DNA from: Plectrocnemia conspersa
Lineage: Eukaryota > Arthropoda > Insecta > Trichoptera > Polycentropodidae
NCBI GenBank assembly: GCA_009617715.1
Contig: VTFK01000175.1
Location: forward strand, 1 to 64,000
DNA length: 64,000 bases
Direction of reading: 5' to 3'
Below, in pieces: positions 11,001 to 23,694 of this stretch (positions within the stretch are counted from its first letter, which is position 1; every line of letters begins with the position of its first letter). A program made the position numbers and the translations under genes. The notes beneath the pieces were generated by a model that saw nothing but the letters and a program-made list of their open reading frames with translations, made no database searches and was not told the DNA's origin.

Positions 11001-14000
11001 ATGCTTGTGCATTTTTGTTAGTATAATCTATATGCGTTTGTCGAAAATACATTTAACATTACACAGACAAATATTGAAATAATGCAATACGACAAACCCT
11101 CCCTCGATATTTGCTCCTTAGATTCGATACTTTTATTTCTATATTACGGATAATTAAGATGTATCCATACCTGATCACCGATCAATACTTGTGTATTGTC
11201 ATCCGCCTCCGATTGTTCATTATCGTCTGATAAATGTTCACATCCAGATTCCAGTCTTCGATACAGATCTTTCTAAATGTTTTGATAACAAATATTAGAT
11301 GATTAGTAAGTCAATAATGTATAGTCACAAAAAAGCAGAAAAGCACATATATAAGTCCAACAATACTTTATAACATATTTTTGATGTTAGGCTCTAATGA
11401 TTTTGGTTAAATACATAATATAGCCACATTCATGCTTATCACAATAATTAATATCGATTGTAACTGAAACGAAAAAAAAAATTACTCTATTTGTGTTGAC
11501 ACTTCCGGTTGGATGATCAGGGGGAACCAATCCAACATCGGCTGGGTCTTCAACCATGAATAAAAAGACGATGAATCCCACAAATGCCATTACTACTCCA
11601 GGTATGATGAACGACAATGACCAGTCAGTCTCTACGAATCGAGCTGCTATTAATGTACCTGAAAGTATATTTTATTATACCATAAATACATTGCAGAGTA
11701 TTCAATATAGTATTAATACATGAAAATTTATAGCATTGCTATACTACATGGCAACTGAAACACATTTACATCTGTCGGCTTGGAGAAAATCTATTACAAT
11801 TTTCAGAAACATTTCAAAATTTACATAATAAAATAACATCAAAATCTTGACTAGAATAAATAATATGTATGAGCAACTCTATGGGGAATTGGCAGGCATT
11901 TAAATTTTATTGGGAACATATAGTTGTGTACTGCATCCCTCTTTTTTACCACTTATTTAACCACTTAAATGTGATTCACTTGTTGATTTTTTTTTATAGC
12001 TCCCGAACTGACTGTGTTAAAGCAAATAGAGTATAGCTTCATTTATTAGTAAACCGAGTATCTTATATTTATTTTTAGAAAGAAATACTGACGTGTGAAG
12101 AGAAATAACAGGTGATTCACTAATTAGTAGCTGGCGTTTAAAGACCACTATTAAGTTTCAGTGAATTATAATCTTAAATTAAAAGTAAATAATGGCTTTT
12201 GCTCGCAATATATTAATAAAAGATATTCCCCATCTGGCCTTTTGCACCATTAAAACTTTCATGAACTTGTCTTATCCTTTCAATTAATTAAAAAAACATT
12301 AGCAAAAAAAACAGATTTTAATCCTTCTTTTTGAAGAGGTTGAAGAACAAGGATTTTCTTCAACCTCGTTACATTCCAGCTAGTATATAGTTAAATTAAA
12401 ACATGGGTTTTTATATACCATTAAGAAGATGCATTCCCTGTTGAACATGACAACAATATAAATGTTCTATGATTATTATATTGTCTAAATAATAATAATC
12501 ATACCACTCACAATAAAATAAATTTTTGGGCTAAAAATGTAAGTATTGAGTTACATTATAACTTAGAAGCAAAGATCCATGACAACATTTGAGTCACAAA
12601 TAACATGTAACACTCTTACTCAGAATATCAGTGTGAAATGGCTATAAAAATATATAAATATAATATACGATTCGCAATTTATATAAAAAACTTAAAAATT
12701 ACTATTTTTGAATTGTGAGCTTTTTCAAAACCAACAATATGTACTTATTTATTTACCTAAAATATTCCCTATCGACGTATGTGAATTCCAAACGCCGAAT
12801 ATCAGACCACGTTTTCCTTTTCCGAACCACTTCCCCACAACGGTCACTACTCCTGGCCAGCCAGTAGTTTGACAGATTCCCGCAGCGGCCTAGAATTGAT
12901 TAAAATTAATATAAAATACAATCCTAATTTAAATAATAAAATTTACATGAACAAACTTATACCTGAACAATTATAAAATAGCCAATTGTGTGTATTTCAT
13001 AATTCCTGGCTATTCCGAACATATAACTAAATATACCGGAGGTTATCATTCCTAAGGAGAGGAAATATCTTAAATTCACACGTTCAGCTATCAAACCTGT
13101 AAAATGAATATATTATTATAACAATAATAATGGATAAATTACAATTAATATTACCCGAGATGAACATAGCGATTGCGTACGAAAAAAGAAATGCAGAGTC
13201 GAGAGTGCCGAGGAGAGTGGTGGCATCGCCATCTGAGCCGTCTGAGATTATTCAATATATCAAATTATATATTATTGATTTATATTACAAATAATAGTAT
13301 TTAAAATGTTTTACCAAAAGGTGCCCAATCACACCAAGTAGCATTGTTTCCAGGATCTACGTGAATGTTAGCCGGCGGAGTCAAAGAACTACAGTTTTGA
13401 TGAAGTACGTTTTTCACAACAGAAATGGGTTTCCTCGTTAGATGATAGCACATATAAGAGAAGTAAGTCAAAACTAGTATGCTCGTTTGATAACTGAAAG
13501 TATTGTAACATTTTAGGTGATTTGTTGTGTAAAAATAATAAGGAATATATTACATACATAAAATATATTAGTTACACATTAGTTTGCAAATAAATAGAAT
13601 TTAACAGTTTCAAAGTCTAGTCTCATATTATACTCATACGATAGTCTAATCAAATATAACTAATGCCAAGTTTTGTATCATAACATGTACTTTTTTATAA
13701 GCATAATGATTGTTATAAATTTCCTGATGTTCTTACAGATCACTTAATAAATATAATCGATCAACTAGCGATTGTTTTAATATCAAAAATATTTTGCTAA
13801 AATAATGGTTTTCACCAGAGCTGTGGAGTCGGGGTAAAAAAAATCGACCGATTCCGACTCCTTTTTAAAATTTTCCTGAACTCATGTGCGCTGAAGAGCG
13901 TTAATTTTTGGCGCTTAAAATAATCAAATCTGATTTAAAAGCTTCGATAAACGCTGACTAACTAAAGCAATTTCTTTTTAAGATCTAATGTAGCTTAAAT

Positions 14001-16285
14001 CAATAATGGAAAAGAATGAATTTAGATTTAATACATATAATTAAAGATTAAATTAAGATAACCTGGCAAAATAAAACCAATGAAATAAGCTTTTTCTCTT
14101 GCGAGTATAATTATTAAATTTGTTATTTTTATATATTTTAATGTATTGTTATATATTTTAAATATATTATTTTACTTAAAAGATATTATATATATTTTTA
14201 CTTAATGATTTTTTGCCATTTTTACTTAATAAATATTTTAAATCCTTTTTTTGTAATTTGAAAATCGGTGACATTATTTTTATTGCTATCAATCAGGGAC
14301 GCCATTTGGGGAGAGGAGGGGGCAGTTCAAAATATTTTTAAAGCAGGCGAAAATATTTTTTTAAATGTCATTTCAGTGAAATCATGCCGAAACACATTTT
14401 CACCAGTAGATACATATTTTTACTAGTGAAAATATAATTTATCTGGCAGGTGCTAGTAAAATTATTTGATTAAAACTTTTCTATATGTAATAATATATAT
14501 ACATTTATATACTTGATATTATTTGTTTAAATGTGATGTATAAATGTTACAGTTAATGTGAATTTTCAGTGAAGTTATGTTTTTTCTAGTGAAGTGCAAA
14601 TACATTTTCACCGGCAGATATATTTTACTGATGGGCGCTCGTAAAATAATATGCTGCTCTCAAATGTCTATGAAACTATATTTGATAGTTGCGAAACGTA
14701 CACTTTCCGTTCAAACCCATACCTAACCTAATGAAATTTCATTAGAGCAAGTTCAAAATATAAATTAAGCCAACTCATCTCTCAGGGAAAAATAGACAGA
14801 CAGACAGACGTTGCATCTCACATACTGCTCCATAGTTTGTCTGCACTTCGATATATACTTATGATATGAGAGAATTGATCAAAGCATATCGAAAGTTGTC
14901 GAGCGTTCCCACTGCTACGGCGACAACACGATTTTATTGCTTTTGACGCGGATTTTTGACTTCTGAGCAGGAATAACTGTTTTTTGCGCTCTCCTATTGG
15001 TCAAAATTCGGTTTAGATGTGCTTCATTCGATTCTCACTTTCTTTAAGTCGTAATATTGTTATAAAAACTCTTAATATGAACGCTTGATAGCTGAACGTT
15101 TCCATTGCGACGGCTACGGCATGATTTTATTGCCTTTGATGTGGATTCTAAATTCTAAAAATGGATGTCATTTAATGAAACGTTATAAATCTTCATGAAA
15201 TGGAAATATTAAGAAAACGACCACTGACTGGGAAACTTTTACCCTCCTGGTAAAAGCTGAAATGACGTCCCTGTTATCAATTATATGTTGGCAAAAATAC
15301 TCTTAATAAAATTGTTAAAATCGGAGTCCACTTTTTTATGTCAAAATATTATACGTTTCATGGAATTCATTTTTTTATTGCAATTGATTGGTAAAGATTT
15401 CAAAGAGTTTTAACCGAATTAGGTATACCAGTAGTTAAGTTTAGACTGCTAAGAGTTTAAATGACTTATATATTGTACTTTTATGGCTAAATGTTATGTT
15501 AAAATGTTGTAATATTGTTAAAATCTTAAAAATAAAGTAAAGTTTATTCCTGAATAAATTTTCAAATGGTTATAAAATAACACTTTAAACGTGATTTTGC
15601 TAACTACTCTCATATTACAAGTAAGAATATACTTGTAATAGTCTATTAATTTTCATACGAATATAATACACTACTTATTCTAAATTGTGCAAATCCAAAG
15701 GAAATGATGTTTTGTTTATTCAGCTGTCAGCAATGTATAGCATTAATTAATTACTCATTTTATTAAATGATATAAAAAGCGTTGATTCTAGAACATTGGT
15801 AACATTATTATTAAACGTATCAAATATCAATTTAGTACAATAACACCAATTTCAGAATGTAAACAACGCCACATGTCATTTAAATTCGTTATGTTATATT
15901 ATGTATAATATGAATATGAAGAAAATTTTTGCAACGAAACTAAATGCAAAAACAACGAATAAAGATTATTAGTCACGAAGTGAAGTTTGACCTTGAAATA
16001 TAAGCAATTTTATATGGCGCGGGCGCGACGAACGAGCAAGTCGCACTTCATGGCATTATGGCCAAATTTGTAAATATGAAAACGAAGCGACTATGACACG
16101 TGGAGACTGTAGACTTTAATGTTTTGTCGTTTTGCGTGTGAGATGAGTCATGCGATCGTAGGCGAAGTAGACAAAGCGGGCACTGACCAGAGCTGTCGGT
16201 TGACCCGTCTTCTTGGGCAGCATTTGTCGGTGGTCTTCTGTAGGACTATTATGCCCAATGGCAGATCTCTCTGGTGAACGGGCAT
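8030..16285 (-). CDS. SLC37A1/A2-type sugar-phosphate:phosphate antiporter
   Basis: Major facilitator superfamily, organophosphate:phosphate antiporter (SLC37) family. Mammalian SLC37A1/A2 are ER-membrane proteins that exchange glucose-6-phosphate for phosphate. Exons: 16285-16188, 13493-13315, 13241-13155, 13096-12963, 12889-12757, 11658-11486, 11272-11171, 9205-9004, 8821-8673, 8611-8488, 8414-8337, 8267-8159 and 8087-8030; all phases agree, giving 541 codons plus stop. Family signatures include TRKPISVVKNVLHQNCS in the first loop, TTGWPGVVTVVGKWFGKGKR, GVWNSHTSIGNILG, LSFIIPGVV, KIPGVIEFSLSLFFAKLVSY and STLFDVGGIVGAILAG, with twelve hydrophobic segments expected. The central acidic loop (exon at 11272) is the usual cytoplasmic linker. 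The first exon encodes MPVHQRDLPLGIIVLQ and lies in a GC-rich island. It was chosen because its donor leaves two bases that complete a codon with exon 2. That join (to YQTSILVLTYF) is the least certain part. Confidence 0.9.
10870..10914 (-). other. Possible 45-nt cassette exon of the SLC37 gene
   Basis: Between the linker exon (11272-11171) and the next (9205-9004) lies a 45-nt stretch bounded by TTTTTGTAG and GTAAGTAAT, good acceptor and donor. Flanking exons are in phase 0 and its length is a multiple of three. Inclusion would add EHSACYRSHRISSEY to the cytoplasmic loop without breaking the frame. The peptide does not match the family, so skipping is probably the default. Confidence 0.4.
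13816..13870 (+). mobile_element. hAT-type terminal fragment
   Basis: Starts CAGAGCTGTGGAGTCGG and continues to CGATTCCGACTCC, the kind of end found on many insect hAT elements. No partner end was found nearby, so this is a solo terminus inside SLC37 intron 1. Confidence 0.4.
14294..15273 (+). mobile_element. Non-autonomous hAT-like element (family R1), reference copy
   Basis: A 980-bp element in SLC37 intron 1. Ends are inverted: left CAGGGACGCCATTT, right (reverse complement) CAGGGACGTCATTT. The flanking octamers are CTATCAAT (14286-14293) and TTATCAAT (15274-15281), an 8-bp target duplication with one change. No transposase is visible. Inside are modules seen elsewhere in the window: a TTTTCACTAGTGAA-like stretch, the GTTGCGAAACG...CAAACCCA..CCTAACC stretch, and a CGTTCCCACTGC..CGGCGAC stretch followed by GATTTTATTGCTTTTGACG. 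Further pieces are at about 20500-21370, 27916-28260, 32205-32480, 38150-38345, 41715-42530 and 63346-64000. Confidence 0.8.
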
Positions 16286-16450
16286 GGCTCTACTGCCACC
16301 GGCGAGGCTCCACTTCAACTTACATCGGCGCCAACAGACGAGTCTCATCCACCCAGCTGTGCACGTGCGGCCGCTGTCAGGCTGACACTGACAACGACGG
16401 CCGCGAACGAAGCGCCGGTCGCGAGAGGCTTATCTTCGAAACGATCATTT
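16286..16450 (-). promoter_or_regulatory. GC-rich promoter/5' UTR of the SLC37 gene
   Basis: A CpG- and GC-rich island in otherwise AT-rich DNA. The minus strand carries TCAGTG at 16391-16386, matching the arthropod initiator TCAGTY, about 100 nt upstream of the proposed ATG. The plus-strand open frames here look like by-products of composition. Confidence 0.5.
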
Positions 16451-17825
16451 TACACAAAGCACATTTAAAAGACTTCTTTTAAAAAGTCTCTTTCGATAAA
16501 AGTTACGTCAAAAATAAATTAACCGATTTTCAAGTTCATGGACGCCAAACTTGCGACCGTCGGCCAAATCCTTTTGACGAACGGCGTTTAAAAATAAAGA
16601 AGGACGCCATCGTTTCAATTTTGTTCATCGCTTTAACCCTCACTACTCGATATTACTTTTTTTACTTCGAAAACGACATTTAAACAGATAAACAAATAAA
16701 CAGGGTACATACACAAGTTTAATTATAATTATAATGAGCACAAATGGATAATTTTCAAACTACATATTATGCTCCCTACTATAAATTAAAGGGTCGTTAT
16801 TTGAGAAAATACACATATAAGATGGAGGAGCAATTAAAAAAGGACTTTATTTCTACTAAAGGTAAAAAAACTAAAACATTAGTTTTTTCCATAACAAGTT
16901 AAATTTCAGAAATAATGCTTTATAAAATAATCAAAAATAGTTGAAATTGCTTTTTTATTATTTACAACAAACAATTAGTATAAAATTGTGTTTTGTTAAC
17001 ATACAAATTATCTTTTTTTTTTAAGTTAAAAAAGTACAGTTTTTAGCTACTGTATAAATTGTAATTGATATTGGTTTTATGAAATTATTATTAATGAAAT
17101 ATGAGATATAACTATTTTTGAGGATACAATAAATGGCGTAGTTTTAATCATATCGACATGAAAATATGAAATTATGTATAAAAATAGATTTAATAAACAT
17201 CTGGCCAAGTGTATTAATCAGCCACATTGTTTCAAAATAGCGATAATTCAAAAAATTGTAGCTTTGTTAAATTATAAAACGTTTTATATTAAAAACTAAA
17301 ATAATTTTAATGGTTTTTAAAGACACGATTCTTAATTTAGGAGATCGGATATTTGCGGAAACGAAAACTGCGGACCCGAGAATTTGGAAAAAAATACCAG
17401 ACATAAATGCTGGTGGATACGAAATTTCTGCAAATTTAATTTTTCTATTGAGAACTAACACCAAAAAATATACATAAGTATATGTAGATTGTTAGGTATT
17501 GGTCCAGCCATTGTAATTATTTTAGGTTTTTAATATGCATTGTTTTACTCTCTTAAATAAGATATCACATGAGTAAAGTAGCAGTGTTCATTTTTTAAAT
17601 AAAATTGTATAATATAAATTTGTTTATTCAAAAATTTACAATGCATAAATTACTTGATGACATACATGTTTATAGGTTATAACGATAAGATAATACACTA
17701 CAAAATGTAATAACACAAAAAACTACCCACAGATAACACTTGCAAATTTAGAATCATTCCGCCCAGAATTGAAAAATGAAAAGTAACAAAAACACAAGCC
17801 TTTTTGTGTTGTCCATCACTGGTCG
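16451..17825. other. Intergenic, no gene seen
   Basis: AT-rich spacer. No exon, RNA gene or clear repeat recognised. Confidence 0.4.
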
Positions 17826-18900
17826 AAACTAAGGTTTGCAATACCGATAATAACGGTACTGGGCCAAAAGCCGACCTTCGATTCTACCGGTATTTCAAAA
17901 TAAAATATCGACAGTACCGGGAAAAAAAATCATTTTTTCAAATCCATACATTTTATTTGTTAAAAACGACGATATTCATATTGCTTGAAAGCAGAAGCAA
18001 AGAATAAAATCATGCTTATTATAAGAGATAATTTTATCGATGTAGGATATCAAAGTAGAATAACAATATACAGCCCTGGCCATAATAATGGGGCACCCCT
18101 TAAAATGATGTGTAACTCTTTACAAGTGCATAATTTGACAGAAATATTTTATGGATGGAGGATTTTAGGAATGGATAAAATTGTCTCCGTCCACCTGCAA
18201 GTCATTCGTTGACAGAATTCCAAAAAGGGCTGCCGCTGTAATTAAAGCTATGGGTGGGACAACTAAATATTAAAAATAAGCTTAAAGTAATCACTTTAAA
18301 CAACCTCAATCGGTTTTTTATTTATATTTTAACGATTTTTCAAGATATATTTACGTATTTAAAAAAAATAATTAACGTTTAACATGGATAAAAATAAATA
18401 AATATACGAGATATAAATCTTTAGAAAATGATTATTATTGAGATATTTTAAAATAAATATTAAATAAGCAATAATAAAAATATAAATATCACAATCATGA
18501 ATCACATAAATCTGTTTTTAGAAAAAAATATGTTGCTTTTTTGAGGTTCTTTCAGATAATCGTAACTAACAAAAAAGTGATGAGTAATATAGAAATATAT
18601 TTTATTGGAATAAATTGGCTAGTGGTGCTCTGGCCCCTGGTATTAAAACTTAGGAGAAACCTAGAAGCGTCAATAAAAGATGTCTTCCTAGATTTTTCCA
18701 AAAAAAGAAAGAGATACCGCCCGCATTTTAAAAAATATTAATTTCGACAATGTAATGCATGAATAAAATATTTTTTGAAAAAAGGATCGACGTATGAAGT
18801 ATTTTTAAAAGTACCTGAATGCAAGAAAGATTTTTTAAACACTTGTTTGAAACACGAAATATTCATAAATGGGATTGCAATAATACCGGTTTTGAAAATT
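17826..18900 (+). mobile_element. Unclassified element E, copy 1 (interrupted)
   Basis: Starts with ACTAAGG..TGCAATACCGATA and several ACCGGTA words, matching the outer part of copy 2 (44757-44825, minus strand). Further in (about 18783-18870) it encodes STYEVFLKVPECKKDF and CLKHEIFING, which match SAYEVFLEVPEYKEGY and CLKHGICIN in copy 2. The two copies therefore share both a terminal region and a decayed coding region. A Tc1-like element sits between the two parts. Superfamily unknown; the layout would fit a class II transposon. Confidence 0.5.
18071..18273 (+). mobile_element. Tc1/mariner remnant with transposase C-terminus
   Basis: The left end is CAGCCCTGGCCATAATAATG after a TA dinucleotide. 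At 18205-18273 the sequence encodes FVDRIPKRAAAVIKAMGG then TTKY and a stop, the classic Tc1 transposase C-terminus (..MPKR..AVI.AKGG.TKY). The catalytic DDE region is deleted, so end and tail are nearly adjacent. The right inverted repeat was not located. Confidence 0.75.
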
Positions 18901-20451
18901 TATATATTTTTATTTATTTTTTTTAAAATAATTTTAACTATAATTTGTTTACTTAAAAGTAAATTTATGTATAATATAATTTTATCTAATTTGATGTTAA
19001 TATAATACATTCAATTTAATTATTGTATTATTTATTCGTTCAGCAGTCCTGATAATAAATAAACACGCAAGCGAAAATGGGCCTTCTAGTAAAATTTCAC
19101 TAGAAATTTAGAATAATTATATAGCTGACTCCTCGAATAGTGATAGCATTATTCATTAACAAAAACTGATTCTCAGATACATTCCGTGTATATATTATAT
19201 TACCAATATTTAAGCCTTAAAAAGTTTTGCTTTAATATTTTATTATTCGTTTTTGTTCAGGGGAAAAATAATATTTGTGTATTTATATTTTAAAATAAAA
19301 GCGCTTTTTAACAATAGTAAAAAATATATTTATTGCGAACTGCATGACTGTCTCACTGTTTGACGAAACGATTCAAACAAAAAATATGGTATAATCAAAC
19401 AAGTTTGCGATAAGAAGCTGATAACGTTTTGTCGCATACGATGCAATTGTCATTTAATATTCTAATTACACTTGTATACTAAACATACGCAATAAAGAAA
19501 TAAGCTATTTGATATAAAGCGTGAAGAATAACCATTTATTTTATAGTTTTATTCACCAATGGTTACCATAGTAAAAAATCGATTCCAGAATAAAACGTTT
19601 CTTATAAGAAACGATCTATGACGAATTGATATCTAAAATTTAGCATAGATTAAACTCTGTAAATACCTGAAAGCTAAGAGAAATGTATTTGATTGAGCCA
19701 ACATTCAATCTGGTTCTTTCCTTATTGAAAATATACATTGTCATTTTTTATAATGAGCCAATTTTTCATATTCTATCTTCATATAATTCGTAATTCTCTA
19801 TAAACGTATTTAAGTTACATCTTTGTAAAAAAAAGTATTTATCGATATCAAAACCTTTCTGATTTTTGTTTTTTTTATAGCTTTTTTGATTATATAAAAA
19901 TCTATTATACTAGAATATTTAGGCACAATTATTTTTTTTAAATCGATCTTCAAAAAGCATAGCGAAAATTACATGAGATTTTCTAGACTTAAGAAAAAAA
20001 GTCTGTATAGCTGGAAACTGGGAGTAAGCCATCTCATTTAGCAATGGTAAATAAGTTAAATTCCATCAAAATCACAAAATTGAATGAGTTATTAAGTTTT
20101 TACTGTGTGAAAGGAATATAATTTATATAGTTTTAATTACTGTTCAATATCATAATGAATTTCATGATTTTTCACTGTTAACACTCTTATTCTACATGTT
20201 TACTAAGCAACTGACATCAAATTAAGGAAAATTGAAGTGCTTTTAAACTCAGATTACAATATTCGCAGCGTATGAAAAGCGAACGTAAGCAATGATATCA
20301 AATGAAATGATTGTTAAAATTTATAATTATAATTTTTTTTGTGTGCAAATTTACACCGTGGACGTCAGTATCGATAACAAAACGCGATAATGCGTCGGAG
20401 ATAATCCAGACGTCTGTTAACCATACATGTGTACAATAAACAGACGCAATA
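18901..20451. other. Intergenic, no gene seen
   Basis: AT-rich DNA with short homopolymers. No coding signal recognised. Confidence 0.4.
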
Positions 20452-21965
20452 TCAGGTTGTTCCATAAGTCTTTGCGTTTATAAAATGCAAGAACGTAATT
20501 TGAAAAAGAGCAGGTGGGAGCTGGTCAAATTCAAGAGGGAGAATTTCTACCATCTTAAATTTGGCCAGAAAAATGCATGTCATATAATGAAGTAATATGA
20601 ATATTAATGAAATTAAAATATTTAAAAAACGACCACAAGCTGGCCGACTTTTGCCCTCCCCTCTCTCCCCTCATAAAAGCTGAAATGACATCCCCGATTT
20701 TAAACCAGAAAATCTCGGGCTATCCCGCAAAGAAAATTTGGAGAAAACAATCTCGAATCTATACCAAAAATATTTTTTTTATTTTTAAAATATGTCATTT
20801 CAATAAAATTTATACAAATAATTTAAACTTTTTCATACGCAGTAATATATACTTTTACATACTTATCGTTATTTATTTACATGCGATGTATGAATGTTAC
20901 AGTGAAGTTATATTGTAACGATGGCCTACAAAAGTTCTATGCTTCTACAAAAACATCCTATATGGTTGATCCATATTCAGTTTCTGAACATTTAAAAAAA
21001 AACACAAATTTAAAGATGTCTTTAGATTTTTTTAATAATCTAACATTTGATGTATTTCATTATTTAAATAATAATATGTATTAAATGGTCGTATGTTTCT
21101 GTATTTTTCAGTGAAGTTATATTTTCACTAGTAAAGTCTAAATACATTTTTACCATATATATAAATACACATTTCTACTAGCGAAAATATAATTTTACTG
21201 ATAGGCGCTAGTGAAATTATATGGTGCTCTAAAATGTCTATGAAACTCAATTTGCCAGTTGCGAAACCTCCATTTGATGTTCAAACCCAACCTAACCTAC
21301 ACGAATTAACCAAACCCAACTTGCCCTAATGAAAGTTGTTAATCTAATTAAAATTTTAGAACGTTCATTAGGTCATTTAGAATTGAGGGTTGATTGGCAT
21401 CCAATCACTTCCTTTTACATCGCTTGTTAAAGTAAAAAATCCACTTTTCATCTTCAGTAACAACCCGAATCAAAAATAAATCTTTCTGATCTGTGAAATG
21501 TCTGTGAACTGATAAAGGCGATTCGTTGAGTTTTTGTGCTAGCTTCTGTATCCTTAAATTTGGATCTGCTTTGATAACAGCCCAAACATCCTCACTAACA
21601 ACTCATAAGCCCTTACTTACATATTTAATGTCAATAATTTTTAGAACCGCATTCGACACTTTATACATTTAATGGCATCCTTGTGTATTGCACTACAACT
21701 GTTTTAACTGCTATTGTTGCAATATTACCGAGTTTAAACTCATAAAGAATAGTATAGACTAATTGAGATTATGTGATTTCTAGTGCCACTGTTGACTTAG
21801 AGTTGAAAATATCGAAACAAAAAATATACCGTTACTTAATTGGTTCATTGATAAGATTACTGTTAAAAATACCGAAAGAATAGTGAAATTATCAGTAACT
21901 TATAAAAAGTTATAAATTTTTTGAAAATTTAAGAAAAAAACGCAGAGACTAATGGTTCAACCTGA
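20452..21965 (-). mobile_element. Mariner element, degenerate and interrupted
   Basis: Outer ends are inverted repeats: left TCAGGTTGTTCCATAAGTC, right (reverse complement) TCAGGTTGAACCATTAGTC, both followed by T[T/C]TGCGTTT, and both flanked by TA, the mariner target site. On the minus strand about 21605-21395 encodes VSEDVWAVIKADPNLRIQKL, then a helix-turn-helix-like part and VTEDEKWIFYFNKR. The last is the first catalytic Asp motif (DEKWI.Y.N..R) of mellifera-like mariners. Stops and missing segments show it is dead. The left half is replaced by family R1 sequence. Confidence 0.8.
20505..21370. repeat. Family R1 sequence nested inside the mariner
   Basis: Contains CATAAAAGCTGAAATGACAT (an R1 end, compare 15253-15273), the CAGTGAAGTTATATTTTCAC module and the AGTTGCGAAAC..TTCAAACCCAACCTAACC module. 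Boundaries are approximate. Because both mariner ends lie outside, R1 inserted after the mariner. Confidence 0.6.
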
Positions 21966-23580
21966 TACACCGAATAAGATATTTTATATGAAATTATGTA
22001 TTGTCTTTGTTATCGTAATCAATAATCAGCGAATGTACTTGTAACTGATCGGTCTATACTATTTCTATACATACCATACTTATGGTGCCCATTTTTTTAT
22101 GGGAAAATAAAAGACATATAAAGATTCATAACCAAAAAAAATGTTTTATAACATTTATTATAAAATATTAGGCGTACAGCATATAGAATTTTAATCAATC
22201 ATATTTATTATGTATTATTGAAATTAAAATGACATTCATTTTGATATTTTTCACAAGAATTAACTTTTTTTATTAATGCAGTTCGTGTTTTAAAAAATCA
22301 TAAAATTGTAAACAGCTCGTTTAAAAGTCGCATTTGGTATAAATGTATGCTTCTAATGTGTTTATATTTACTTGTGTTTTTTCACTAGTCTACATATTTT
22401 TTACTTATGAAAATATTCGTTCAATAGAGTCATTAGATCCAGAGAGACAGGGAAAATTCAACGATTTTTAAAATGTTCTTCGTCCACAGAGGGATTTCTC
22501 GTAATAGCGCCCATTCAAAAAGTTAGGTTAGGTAGAGTTTTAATATCGAGTTTTGCTGTAACTAAGATTTTGCTGTAACTAAGGCATCCAGGCATTTTGA
22601 GGAGGATTATCTTCCTCAAAAATGTTGTCCTATTTTATACCCATTTTGTCCTTCCTTGTCTTTCTTGAACAAAAAATCCTAAAATACTTTGTTTTAGCCT
22701 TCTGTAATTTTCTAAAGATTGTGAGAATCATAGTCTAAAAAGTCAATAATAAAGTTCCGCAACAACGTTTTGGCGCCCTCTGGTCTGACGGTTGGAGATA
22801 TCTATATACCCCTTCCCCCTAGCTACGCCTCTGGATTATAACAATGGCCATGTTATTAATACTAACCAAATTTCAAAATAAAACTGGTCGTTTACTACAG
22901 TAAAAGTATTTTTAAATGCCGATGAGGGTAGGGCCAATAATAGTGAAATAAGTGACCATATTTTTTGCAGTTTTTATAATTCCAACATACTCAAAATGTG
23001 CCTCCATTAAATATATTAAATAAAATCCATTTCAAAATGTTTAGTGGAGGAACGAACAAATACTCAAATATATTCTTAACACTAATAATATACATTTTAT
23101 TTTGTATAATTGTTATCAAGATATTTTGATAGAATTTGTTGATACAAGTGCCTATCTTGAAATAGTTATTTATTTGTACAGATGAAAAACAATTTATTTA
23201 ACTTAAGATAATATCGTAAAAAAATGTTCTAGTATATATTTTATTTTTTTATTATAAATCTGAACATCGTAACTTGAATGGAGTCCCCAATGCATCATAA
23301 TGGCTAATATATTATAAAGTTTGTTTTTATAATTAAAATGGTAATTAAACTACCACGATTATTTTTTAAATTTATTATTCAGTGATAATATAATTGTTTC
23401 TATCTTCTATGATTATTATTACCATAGTATATGAACATATCTATTTTATAAAATTAATATATTTTAAAATAGTTATTTATTGATTTTAATTTATATTTTA
23501 TTACATGACATAATATTTCTTAATAATGATGTTATAACTAAATATATATGAATTCATTTATTTTTTATTTTATAGTATTG
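21966..23580. other. Intergenic with a hAT-like terminus
   Basis: No gene seen. At 22809-22833 the minus strand starts CAGAGGCGTAGCTAGGGGGA, a hAT-type end; the partner end was not found. Confidence 0.4.
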
Positions 23581-23594
23581 CCAGTACTTTAAAT

Positions 23595-23694
23595 ATGCTC
23601 AACAGTCTGACTGCTTACGGCCAACTCCAGTCAACCGCACTCGCTGTCAGTCACTCTAGTTTTGTTAGTTGCGTTGGTTTATTTACGTCGCTTG
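23595..23694 (+). promoter_or_regulatory. Promoter-like first exon with GTAAGT donor
   Basis: A GC-richer island holds the arthropod initiator TCAGTC at 23647-23652 and ends in a perfect donor CTTG|GTAAGT at 23694/23695. It faces the DENND2 gene. An ATG at 23595 opens a frame to the donor but leaves it in phase 1, which does not fit the coding exons, so I treat the exon as untranslated. It may be a distal DENND2 promoter or belong to an unrelated non-coding transcript. Confidence 0.35.

Noticed and set aside
14728..14740. TAACCTAACC-like strings as telomeric TTAGG repeats
   Set aside because: They are one or two units inside the R1 module, not arrays.
16213..16482. Plus-strand ORFs of 64-89 codons over the SLC37 first exon
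   Set aside because: Explained by GC-rich composition; the minus strand has the family-like peptide, donor and initiator.
20607..21084. ORFs of 67-103 codons at 20.6-21.1 kb
   Set aside because: They lie in R1 sequence nested in the mariner and match no protein pattern.
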